Shown: positions 1 through 5,282, numbered from the stretch's first letter. The stretch is 5,336 bases of DNA from Trueperaceae bacterium (GCA_007128755.1 SKWV01000404.1:1-5336), one strand, 5' to 3'. Notes: generated by a model from the letters alone, not told the origin. Numbers and translations are program-made.

Positions 1-648
1 GCGATCGATCGCGACGAGGTGGTCGACGGCGTGCATCTGGGCAACGCCGTGCCCGCGGGCCCGCTCAGTCCCGTGATGAGCGACTGGGCCGTGCCGATCG
101 ACGACTACCCCTGCTACGCTCACGACGCCGACCGCGCCCGCTCCCTGCTCGCCGAGGCCGGGCACCCCGACGGGCTCACGTTCACCATCTTGACCTTCGG
201 CACGAACCGCGTCGTCGCCGACACCGCGCAGGTCCTGCAGGCCCAGCTCGAGCGCGCGGGCATGAACGTCGAGGTCAACGTGGCCGAGTTCGGGACCTTC
301 GTGCAGGACTGGCAGAACTCGAACTTCGACGTGTTCGTCAGCATCAACGGCGGCAACATCGATCCCGATGGCTACCTCCATCGGACCTTCATCACGGGCG
401 GTTCGACCAACGTGTTCCGCTACAGCGATCCGCTCGTCGACGACCTGCTCGAGCGCGGCCGCACGACGGCCGACCCCGAGGCGCGGCAGCAGATCTACCG
501 CGACGCGCAGATGGCCCTGGCGTGCGAGGGGCCGATCGCGCACGTCGCCTACGGGACGCTGTTCAGCGCCCACGGCGCGGCCGTCGACGGCTTCGTGCAG
601 ATCCCGACCAGGCACCTCCGCTACCTGCGGAACGTCACCCTGCGCTGA
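1..648 (+). CDS. ABC transporter substrate-binding protein, peptide/nickel type (family 5), 5'-truncated
   Basis: This is the C-terminal 215 residues of an extracytoplasmic solute-binding protein that captures a substrate, probably a peptide, and delivers it to the two permeases encoded just downstream. The reading frame is open from base 1, beginning AIDRDEVVDG, so the true start lies outside the window. Family members usually have about 500-550 residues, so more than half is missing. The AIDR..(V/I)VDGV..G..(V/T)PA.GP opening, the RSLLAEAGHPDGL segment and the closing DGF...LRYLRNVTL are typical of SBP_bac_5 proteins of the DppA/OppA type. Two cysteines are visible, at residues 38 and 175 of the fragment, and could form a disulfide outside the cell. 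The GTG at base 19 is an internal valine codon, not a start. The family is secure, but the substrate cannot be read from this fragment. Confidence 0.93.
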   Translation, partial: AIDRDEVVDGVHLGNAVPAGPLSPVMSDWAVPIDDYPCYAHDADRARSLLAEAGHPDGLTFTILTFGTNRVVADTAQVLQAQLERAGMNVEVNVAEFGTFVQDWQNSNFDVFVSINGGNIDPDGYLHRTFITGGSTNVFRYSDPLVDDLLERGRTTADPEARQQIYRDAQMALACEGPIAHVAYGTLFSAHGAAVDGFVQIPTRHLRYLRNVTLR

Positions 649-652
649 CCCG

Positions 653-734
653 CCAGGGGTCGGGCGGGCGAGGCCGGTCCTCGCCCGCCCGACCGCGCTC
701 GGCGCGCCGACGCTCGCGGTCCCTCGACCCCTGG
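653..734 (+). repeat. Long-range inverted repeat reaching the permease ribosome-binding site
   Basis: CCAGGGGTCG at 653-662 is the exact reverse complement of CGACCCCTGG at 725-734. The right arm covers the first half of GGAG (733-736), the only ribosome-binding-like sequence before the permease ATG at 748. The left arm shares bases 658-662 with the 16-bp hairpin, so full pairing of both is mutually exclusive. The outer five pairs (653-657 with 730-734) could still close a multibranch structure. A 12-base perfect palindrome, TCGGCGCGCCGA (699-710), lies inside. Regulation of permease translation by this structure is inference. Confidence 0.5.
658..694 (+). promoter_or_regulatory. Strong intercistronic hairpin between binding-protein and permease genes
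   Basis: A perfect 16-bp inverted repeat, GGTCGGGCGGGCGAGG at 658-673 and its complement at 679-694, encloses the 5-base loop CCGGT. It begins 9 bases after the binding-protein stop codon. No T-run follows, so it is not a textbook intrinsic terminator. In comparable transport operons a hairpin here often protects the upstream message from 3' exonucleases, or causes partial termination, so that binding protein exceeds permease. That role is inferred here. The structure itself is seen directly. Confidence 0.8.
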
Positions 735-747
735 AGCTACCGCACCC

Positions 748-1698
748 ATGACCACGTTCGTCACCCGCCGCCTGCTCGATCTCTGCCTGGTCCTCTTCGG
801 CGTCTCCGTGCTGATCTTCATGATGCTCCGGCTCATCCCCGGCGACGCGGTCGCCATCATGCTCGGGGCCAACACCGACATCACACCCGAGCGCATCGAG
901 GCGCTCAGGCGCCAGCTCGGCCTCCACCTCCCGATCCACGAGCAGTACCTGGTCTGGCTCACGAACGTCCTGCAGGGGGATCTCGGACGCAGCATCTGGA
1001 CCGGCCGGCCCGTCGCCGACGAGATCCTCGGCCGCCTCCCCGTCACGCTCCAGCTCGCCGGCATGGCGCTCACCACCGCGATCGTCGTCTCCTTCCCGCT
1101 CGGCATCCTCGCGGCGAGGACCCGCGGGACCCGTGCGGACGGCTTCGTGCGGGTCGCCTCGATCGTGGGGCTGACGCTGCCGCCCTTCTGGGTCGGCGTG
1201 CTCATGCTCTACTTCTTCTCGCTCCACCTGCCCATGTGGCCGTCGATCGGCTACGTCCCGTTCGGGGAGGATCCGCTCGGGAACCTCGCGCGCATGGCGC
1301 TGCCGGTGATCGCCGTCTCGCTCCCCATGATCGCGGCCCTCACGCGGATCCTCCGCTCGAGCCTGCTCGACGTCCTGGCGCTCGACTACATCCGGACCGG
1401 ACGCGCCAAGGGGCTCGCGGCGCGCTCGATCTTCTACAAGCATGCCCTTCGGAACGCGCTCATCCCGGTCGTGACGGTCATCGGCGTGCAGGCCGGCCAT
1501 CTCCTGTCCGGCGTCATCGTGATCGAGCAGGTGTTCGCCATCCCGGGGCTCGGCCGGCTCGTGATCGGCGCCGTCAACGAGCGCAACTACCCCCTCGCCC
1601 AGGGCGTGATCCTCGTCGCGACCGTCGTCTTCGTGTTCATCAACCTGCTGGTCGACCTGGCGTACGCCTGGATCGATCCGCGGGTGGAGTACGCCTGA
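748..1698 (+). CDS. ABC transporter permease, DppB/OppB/GsiC type
   Basis: Inner-membrane subunit of a dipeptide/oligopeptide-class importer; it pairs with the next permease to form the channel. At 316 residues it has the usual family length. The N-terminus (RRLLDLCLVLFGVSVLIF...RLIPGD, residues 7-33) gives the first membrane helix and the conserved R-x-x-PGD motif. Further hydrophobic segments lie near residues 98-122, 136-160, 183-198, 238-262 and 285-305, making six. The cytoplasmic EAA coupling loop is at about 213-240 (DYIRTGRAKGLA...HALRNALIP) with the conserved glycine at 222. The tail IPGLGRLVIGAVNERNYPL (265-283) is a strong family signature. The ATG at 748 follows GGAG at 733-736, a rather long spacing of 11 bases. 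It is cotranscribed with its neighbours, and its stop overlaps the next start. The transported compound is unknown; DppB, OppB, GsiC and NikB share these motifs. Confidence 0.96.
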   Translation: MTTFVTRRLLDLCLVLFGVSVLIFMMLRLIPGDAVAIMLGANTDITPERIEALRRQLGLHLPIHEQYLVWLTNVLQGDLGRSIWTGRPVADEILGRLPVTLQLAGMALTTAIVVSFPLGILAARTRGTRADGFVRVASIVGLTLPPFWVGVLMLYFFSLHLPMWPSIGYVPFGEDPLGNLARMALPVIAVSLPMIAALTRILRSSLLDVLALDYIRTGRAKGLAARSIFYKHALRNALIPVVTVIGVQAGHLLSGVIVIEQVFAIPGLGRLVIGAVNERNYPLAQGVILVATVVFVFINLLVDLAYAWIDPRVEYA

Positions 1699-2537
1699 TG
1701 TCGGGCCTCGCCGCTCGCCTGCTGCGCAACCGGATCGGAGCCGCCGGCTTCGTCCTCTGCGTGCTGGTGGTGCTCGCCGCGACGCTGGCGCCGCTCCTGG
1801 CGACCCACGGCCCGCGGGAGCAGCAGATCCGCGCGCGGTTCCAGGGCCCGAGCGCCGAGCACCTGCTCGGCACCGACAACTTCGGGCGCGACCTCTACTC
1901 CCGCATCCTCTACGGCTTCCGCACCAGCATCGCGGTGGCCTTCGGTGCGGTCGGTCTCGCCGCGCTGTTCGGTTCGGCGGCGGGTCTCGCGGCGGCCTTC
2001 TACGGGGGTTGGGTCGACCGCGTCGTGATGCGTCTCATGGACGTGCTGCTCGCCTTCCCCATCATCCTGTTGGCGATCGCGGTGCTGGCGGTGCTCGGTC
2101 CGGGGAGTGGGAACACCGCCCTGGCGATCGGCATCGTCTACCTGCCGATGTTCGCGCGGCTCGCTCGCGGCCCCGCGCTCACGGTGCTGTCGTGGGAGTA
2201 CGTCTCGGCGGCGCGCGCGCTCGGCGCATCGGGCCTCAGGATCATGACCCGTCACGTGCTGCCGAACATCTTCGCGCCGCTCCTCGTGCAGCTCACGCTC
2301 TCGTTGTCGACCGCGATCCTCGTCGAGGCGTCGCTCTCGTTCCTCGGGCTCGGTACGCAGCCGCCCACCCCCTCCCTCGGCCTGATGCTCTCGGAGAGTC
2401 GCGACTACATGGTGCTGTCGCCGTGGGCCTCGATCTTCTCGGGCATGGCGATCCTGCTCGCCTCCCTGGGGTTCAACCTGTTCGGCGACGGGCTCCGCGA
2501 CGTCGTCGATCCCGCCCTACGAGGCGTCGCCGACTGA
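1698..2537 (+). CDS. ABC transporter permease, DppC/OppC/GsiD type
   Basis: Second channel subunit of the same importer, 279 residues, close to the usual 280-300. Membrane helix 1 is at about residues 13-36. The family signature LLGTDNFGRDLYSRILYG (56-73) follows, then helices near 76-101, 112-134, 139-153, 190-215 and 244-264. The EAA loop is at about 168-190 (EYVSAARALGASG...HVLPN), with the coupling glycine at 176. The C-terminus GFNLFGDGLRDVVDP (258-272) is diagnostic of DppC-type permeases. The start is fixed by a TGATG overlap with the upstream gene and by GGAG at 1686-1689, eight bases before the ATG, so the two permeases are probably translationally coupled. An upstream-extended reading of this frame exists but overlaps the DppB gene completely and is not coding. 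The two ATPases this class needs are not downstream: the operon ends here at a hairpin. Confidence 0.96.
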   Translation: MSGLAARLLRNRIGAAGFVLCVLVVLAATLAPLLATHGPREQQIRARFQGPSAEHLLGTDNFGRDLYSRILYGFRTSIAVAFGAVGLAALFGSAAGLAAAFYGGWVDRVVMRLMDVLLAFPIILLAIAVLAVLGPGSGNTALAIGIVYLPMFARLARGPALTVLSWEYVSAARALGASGLRIMTRHVLPNIFAPLLVQLTLSLSTAILVEASLSFLGLGTQPPTPSLGLMLSESRDYMVLSPWASIFSGMAILLASLGFNLFGDGLRDVVDPALRGVAD

Positions 2538-2552
2538 GGCCACGCCATCGCG

Positions 2553-2580
2553 GGAAGGGGGCCGGTGCGGCCCCCGTTCC
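2553..2580. terminator. Hairpin terminator between convergent genes
   Basis: GGGGGCC (2557-2563) and GGCCCCC (2569-2575) form a perfect 7-bp stem around a 5-base loop. GGAA (2553-2556) and TTCC (2577-2580) extend it by four pairs past a single bulged G at 2576. It lies 15 bases after the DppC stop and 19 bases beyond the stop of the minus-strand foldase gene, so it could end transcription from both sides. There is no proper T-run on either strand, which is usual in very GC-rich genomes but makes its efficiency uncertain. Confidence 0.65.
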
Positions 2581-2618
2581 TCACGGGCGATCGACTTCTT
2601 CACAGGCGATCGACGTAG
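2581..2618. repeat. Imperfect 19-bp tandem duplication over a gene end
   Basis: Bases 2581-2599 and 2600-2618 match at 15 of 19 positions, with the core GGCGATCGAC exactly repeated at 2586-2595 and 2605-2614. On the minus strand the inner copy holds the last codons and TGA stop of the foldase gene. The outer copy repeats this, including a second TGA. It looks like a small slippage duplication; no function is implied. Confidence 0.6.
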
Positions 2619-3340
2619 ACCTCGAGCGGCGCCGTGGCGACGATCTCCTGCACGCGCTCGTCGACCTGCTCCTGCACGATGATGCTGGCGATCTCGTCGC
2701 GGATCGCGTCGAGCGGCAGGGGACCCTCGGGCGTCAGGACCTGGTCCTGATTGGCCTCGTACCACGCCTCGATCTCGGCGTCGGTGACTTCGATGTCGGC
2801 GCTCAGCGTCTCGATCACGTTCTGCACGCTCATCGAGCGCTCGATCACGGCGCGCAGCGCCGCCTCGTCGGCGAAGCCGGACGTCTCGAGGTACTGCTCG
2901 AAGCCCGCCTCGTCGACCTGGGCGGTGCGTACCTGCTCGACGACCTCGTCGACCTCTTCGGTCTCGGCGCGCACCCCGATCTCATCGGCATGCTGCACGA
3001 GCACGAGCTGGGTCGCGAGCTGATCGAGGAACTGTGGTCGGAACGCGTCGAACTCGGCCAGGAGCTCCGGCGTCGGCTCCATGCCCTGCTGCAACGCGGT
3101 CGAGCGAGCGGCGATCGCGAACTCCTGCTCGAACTGCTCTCGCGTCACGGTCTGGTCGCCGAGCTGGACGAGCACGTCGTCGGGCTGCGCGTCGACGGCT
3201 GCGACCGGCGGGGTGGTGTCGGCCTCGGCGACCGATATCGACACGCTGGAGAAGATCAGCACGAGCGCGGCGAGCGCGGCGATCCAGGGTCCGGGCGCGG
3301 TGGCGTGCGCCACCGGGGAGTCGTTCTTGGGGTCGGGCAT
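2600..3340 (-). CDS. SurA/PrsA-like foldase with SurA N-terminal domain and no parvulin domain
   Basis: Predicted extracytoplasmic chaperone of 246 residues. A hydrophobic stretch at about 18-38 (PWIAALAALVLIFSSVSISV) is a signal sequence or membrane anchor, and no lipobox cysteine is present. Residues 55-75 (DVLVQLGDQTVTREQFEQEF) match the start of SurA/PrsA N-terminal chaperone domains. GVRAETEEVDEVVEQVR (122-138) and VTDAEIEAWYEANQD (185-199) match the helical parts that normally precede a parvulin domain. Here the chain jumps directly to the final helix (LDAIRDEIASIIVQEQVDERV, 210-230) and the strand EVYVD, so the roughly 90-residue PPIase core is absent. A purely chaperone role in folding exported proteins is inferred. 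It is strikingly acidic, with 49 Asp/Glu against 11 Lys/Arg and a single lysine. The ATG at 3340 is chosen because GAGGAGG ends 5 bases upstream. A GTG at 3358 would add six residues but place the Shine-Dalgarno inside the coding region. Confidence 0.83.
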   Translation of the reverse strand: MPDPKNDSPVAHATAPGPWIAALAALVLIFSSVSISVAEADTTPPVAAVDAQPDDVLVQLGDQTVTREQFEQEFAIAARSTALQQGMEPTPELLAEFDAFRPQFLDQLATQLVLVQHADEIGVRAETEEVDEVVEQVRTAQVDEAGFEQYLETSGFADEAALRAVIERSMSVQNVIETLSADIEVTDAEIEAWYEANQDQVLTPEGPLPLDAIRDEIASIIVQEQVDERVQEIVATAPLEVYVDRL

Positions 3341-3345
3341 CCATG

Positions 3346-3352
3346 CCTCCTC
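3346..3352 (-). promoter_or_regulatory. Ribosome-binding site that fixes the foldase start
   Basis: Read on the minus strand this is GAGGAGG, a near-perfect Shine-Dalgarno sequence 5 bases before the ATG at 3340. It argues against the upstream in-frame GTG at 3358. An ATG one base closer (3344-3342) is in another frame and has no supported product. Confidence 0.8.
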
Positions 3353-3382
3353 TTCCACGCGGTGGGGCCGCGCAGACGGCGT

Positions 3383-3392
3383 ACCCTACCGC
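3383..3392 (-). promoter_or_regulatory. Putative extended -10 promoter of the foldase gene
   Basis: The minus strand reads GCGGTAGGGT, with the -10 hexamer TAGGGT at 3388-3383. Transcription would start near 3376, leaving a leader of about 36 bases that contains the Shine-Dalgarno site. No TTGACA-like -35 is seen at 16-18 bases spacing. That position is instead occupied by the CCCATGAGCGCC repeats, which suggests dependence on a bound regulator. The same GCGGTAnnnT pattern precedes two other genes in this window. Confidence 0.5.
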
Positions 3393-3396
3393 TTGC

Positions 3397-3442
3397 CCCA
3401 TGAGCGCCCTGGTGCGCCCATGAGCGCCTCCTGGCGCTCATG
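3397..3442. repeat. Direct and inverted CATGAGCGCC repeats, candidate operator
   Basis: CCCATGAGCGCC occurs at 3397-3408 and again at 3417-3428, exactly 20 bp apart, about two helical turns. The second copy forms a perfect inverted repeat with GGCGCTCATG at 3433-3442: arms of 10 bp around a 4-base spacer. The half-site CTCATG recurs once more at 3494-3499. The array lies between two divergent genes, immediately upstream of the foldase -10. This is the layout expected of a transcription-factor binding array. A hairpin in RNA is the other possibility. Confidence 0.6.
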
Positions 3443-3508
3443 AGGATCGCCGCCAGGAACCGCGTGCCTCACCGCTCGCCCTGACCGGCGTTCCTCATGC
3501 GGCCGCGT

Positions 3509-3538
3509 CGTGCCGGGGCGGGCGGCGGGCGCGGCACG
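3509..3538. repeat. Inverted repeat upstream of the phosphatase promoter
   Basis: CGTGCCG at 3509-3515 is the reverse complement of CGGCACG at 3532-3538, with a 16-base spacer. It straddles the region where a -35 element for the phosphatase gene would lie. It could be an operator, but 7-bp inverted repeats occur by chance fairly often in DNA this rich in G and C. Confidence 0.3.
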
Positions 3539-3541
3539 CTC

Positions 3542-3551
3542 GCGGTACGCT
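3542..3551 (+). promoter_or_regulatory. Extended -10 promoter giving a leaderless phosphatase mRNA
   Basis: GCGGTACGCT contains the TAnnnT hexamer TACGCT at 3546-3551. Only six bases separate it from the ATG at 3558, so transcription should begin at or next to the start codon. There is no Shine-Dalgarno sequence before that ATG, which agrees with a leaderless transcript. Confidence 0.55.
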
Positions 3552-3557
3552 CTCCCG

Positions 3558-4316
3558 ATGGCGTTCGAGACACCCGTGACCCATGACACCCGCTTCGTCG
3601 AGCTCTGCGGGACCTGCAACGCGCGCGATCTCGGCGGGCTGCCCCTCGTGCGTGGCGGCGTGACGCGCGGCGGACGCTACTTCCGGGCCGACGCGCCGTT
3701 GCGGGTCGACGACGGCGACGCCGACGCGCTCCTGGCGCTCGGCGTCACCACCGTGCTCGACCTGCGCGAACCAGGCGAGGTCGGCCGGGAGCCGAGCGCG
3801 CTGGCGGACCACCCCGGGCTCACCGTCGTGTACGTCGACATCTGGTCCGGGTTACGAGCCGCGCACGCGGCGCGCGGGCGCCCGCGCGACCCGTGGGACC
3901 TCGCCGTGCTCTACACGACGGCGCTCGATCACGCCGGCCCGGAGTTCGCCAGCGCGCTCGAGCATCTCGCCGCGGCCGAGGGCGCCGCGCTGTTCCACTG
4001 CACCGTCGGCAAGGATCGCACCGGACTCCTCGCGGCGCTGCTCCTCGAGAGCGTCGGCGTCGCACGCGAGACGATCCTCGAGGACTACGCGCTCACGCAC
4101 GACCGTATCGACGCCGTCAGGGTGCGTCTGCTCGCGCAGAGCGCGGAGCGAGGCGTCCGGCGAGAGGACCATGCGCGGCTGCTCGGCGCCACCCCCGACG
4201 TCCTGGCGCACGCCCTGTCGCACCTCGATCGGGAGCACGGCGGCGTGCGCGCGTACCTCCTCCGTGCCGGAGCCGAGGCCGCCACGCTCGCGCGCATCGA
4301 GGAGCGGCTGACCTGA
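3558..4316 (+). CDS. Tyrosine-protein phosphatase, HCxxGKDRTG family (Y_phosphatase3-like)
   Basis: A 252-residue soluble phosphatase, the usual length for this bacterial family of tyrosine/serine or phosphoinositide phosphatases. The N-terminus carries NARDLGGLPL (21-30), equivalent to the family's N-x-RDLGG motif, followed by RGGRYFRADAPLRV (37-50) and TTVLDLREPGEV (64-75). The active-site P-loop is HCTVGKDRTG (147-156). Cys148 is the predicted nucleophile, Arg154 the phosphate-binding arginine, and Asp153 and Lys152 mark the GKDRTG subgroup. The helical C-terminus contains LEDYALTHD (174-182). There is no signal peptide, so it should act in the cytoplasm. The start at 3558 is chosen because it sits six bases after a -10 element; a GTG 48 bases upstream would overlap the promoter. 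Its substrate is unknown. The gene diverges from the foldase and converges with the PPC protein, whose stop is 15 bases away. Confidence 0.92.
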   Translation: MAFETPVTHDTRFVELCGTCNARDLGGLPLVRGGVTRGGRYFRADAPLRVDDGDADALLALGVTTVLDLREPGEVGREPSALADHPGLTVVYVDIWSGLRAAHAARGRPRDPWDLAVLYTTALDHAGPEFASALEHLAAAEGAALFHCTVGKDRTGLLAALLLESVGVARETILEDYALTHDRIDAVRVRLLAQSAERGVRREDHARLLGATPDVLAHALSHLDREHGGVRAYLLRAGAEAATLARIEERLT

Positions 4317-4331
4317 CTCGGGCGGCGATCC

Positions 4332-5096
4332 TCAGGGGGTGCGGACGTAGCGGTCGAGCGTGAGCGTGTACGGTCCGCTCCCGAGCGACTCGTAGGCCGA
4401 CACGATCACCTGGTAGACGCCGACGTCGAGCCACACCACCACGCCCGAGTCGGTGGTCCCGACCATGTCGTCGTTCTCCGCCATGGTCCAGCCGTCGGCG
4501 TCCACCACCGTGAGGTAGGTGTCGAACGCCGCCGACCGCAGCTCGATGCCGGCCACGGTCGGCTCCGCGATCGTCAGGACGTAGGTGTCGCGGCCGCCGT
4601 TCGCGAGGTTCCCGAAGACGGTCGACGGCAGTTCGACCTCGGGGGGCGGCGGCGCGGCCGTCTCGGCGTGCTCGAGGCTCACCGTGTACTCGCCGAGATC
4701 GAGGGGGCCGAAGCCGCTCACCACCACGACGTACGTGCCGGTCATGGGCAGCGTCGCGCGGATGGCCGCGTCGGTCCCGCTCCCCTGCAGGTCGTCGTCG
4801 TTCCAGTCGACCAGCGTGCCGCCGGGAGCGAAGAGCGAGAGGTAGGTGTCGAAGGCCTCGCTCTCGGCCCGCAGCACGACGGCGTCGCCCTCGCGCCCTC
4901 GCAGCACGAGCACGTCGAGGTGGGAGCCGTCCTTGAAGTTGCGCCCGCTCTCGCGGGTCAGCTCGCCCGTGACCGGCGACCCGACGCGCACCTCGGGCGC
5001 CGTCGTGAGGTAGTAGATCGGACTGGTGACGGGCTGACGGGCGGCGGCGGTCGAGAGCGCGATCACGGCGATGACGATGGCGAGGATGCGCGGCAT
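4332..5096 (-). CDS. Secreted protein with two tandem PPC (pre-peptidase C-terminal) domains
   Basis: A 254-residue exported protein. Residues 1-19 form a signal peptide (MPRILAIVIAVIALSTAAA) with a likely AxA cleavage site before Arg20; there is no lipobox cysteine. Two beta-sandwich repeats follow. Repeat 1 (about 36-142) has AFDTYLSLF (81-89), NDDD...TD (99-109), TGTYVVVVSGFG (119-130) and GEYTVSLE (135-142). Repeat 2 (about 160-249) has AFDTYLTVVD (190-199), NDD...TD (208-216), GVYQVIVSAYE (226-236) and GPYTLTLDR (241-249). A proline-rich linker at 149-156 separates them. These match PPC domains, usually appended to secreted proteases, yet no catalytic domain is present. A binding or envelope role, possibly with Asp-rich loops holding calcium, is inferred. 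The start is supported by AAGGAG (5108-5103) six bases before the ATG. It is transcribed alone on this strand here. Confidence 0.88.
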   Translation of the reverse strand: MPRILAIVIAVIALSTAAARQPVTSPIYYLTTAPEVRVGSPVTGELTRESGRNFKDGSHLDVLVLRGREGDAVVLRAESEAFDTYLSLFAPGGTLVDWNDDDLQGSGTDAAIRATLPMTGTYVVVVSGFGPLDLGEYTVSLEHAETAAPPPPEVELPSTVFGNLANGGRDTYVLTIAEPTVAGIELRSAAFDTYLTVVDADGWTMAENDDMVGTTDSGVVVWLDVGVYQVIVSAYESLGSGPYTLTLDRYVRTP

Positions 5097-5140
5097 CGAG
5101 GACTCCTTGAGCGGGCCTCCCCTGTCCGGGGTGCCACTCG

Positions 5141-5150
5141 ATGGTACCGC
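5141..5150 (-). promoter_or_regulatory. Putative extended -10 promoter of the PPC-domain gene
   Basis: The minus strand reads GCGGTACCAT, with the -10 hexamer TACCAT at 5146-5141. Initiation near 5134 would leave a leader of roughly 38 bases with a good AAGGAG site. A short CCCC/GGGG stem (about 5134-5120 on the minus strand) could form in that leader. No -35 consensus is seen at normal spacing. Confidence 0.5.
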
Positions 5151-5282
5151 TGCGCGAGGTGGCGCGCGGGCATGCGGCGGCGTCTCCCTCGCGGCGCTCC
5201 GGGCGCGGGCGGCTCCCGGCGCGGCGGGTCATCATGGTGGGACCTGCCGGATCGTCCCGCACCGGCACGGCCCGGGAGCCCC

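Noticed and set aside
522..1697. N-terminal extension of the DppC frame back to base 522
   Set aside because: It overlaps the whole DppB gene out of frame, reads as arginine- and proline-rich low-complexity sequence, and the DppC family starts exactly at the TGATG overlap.
2009..3403. Long plus-strand open frame of 464 codons crossing the DppC end and opposite the foldase
   Set aside because: It runs through the terminator hairpin, is antisense to a gene with clear SurA-like sequence and a strong ribosome-binding site, and gives no recognisable protein.
3400..3443. Two overlapping seven-codon open frames (MSALVRP and MSASWRS) joined by an ATGA overlap, upstream of the phosphatase
   Set aside because: They arise from the 20-bp repeat of CATGAGCGCC, have no ribosome-binding site, and lie upstream of the predicted leaderless start, so they are probably not transcribed with the gene.
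3510..3557. Earlier GTG start for the phosphatase, adding 16 residues
   Set aside because: The extra residues are Arg/Ala-rich, have no ribosome-binding site and would cover the -10 element.
5239..5258. GGGAC/GTCCC inverted repeat before the last gene as an operator
   Set aside because: Only five bases per arm with a 10-base spacer; this is too likely by chance at this base composition.
4117..5268. Long minus-strand open frame of 383 codons
   Set aside because: Its product is Arg/Ala/His-rich with no domain, and it lies out of frame over the PPC-domain gene and antisense to the phosphatase end. Long spurious frames are expected in DNA this rich in G and C.
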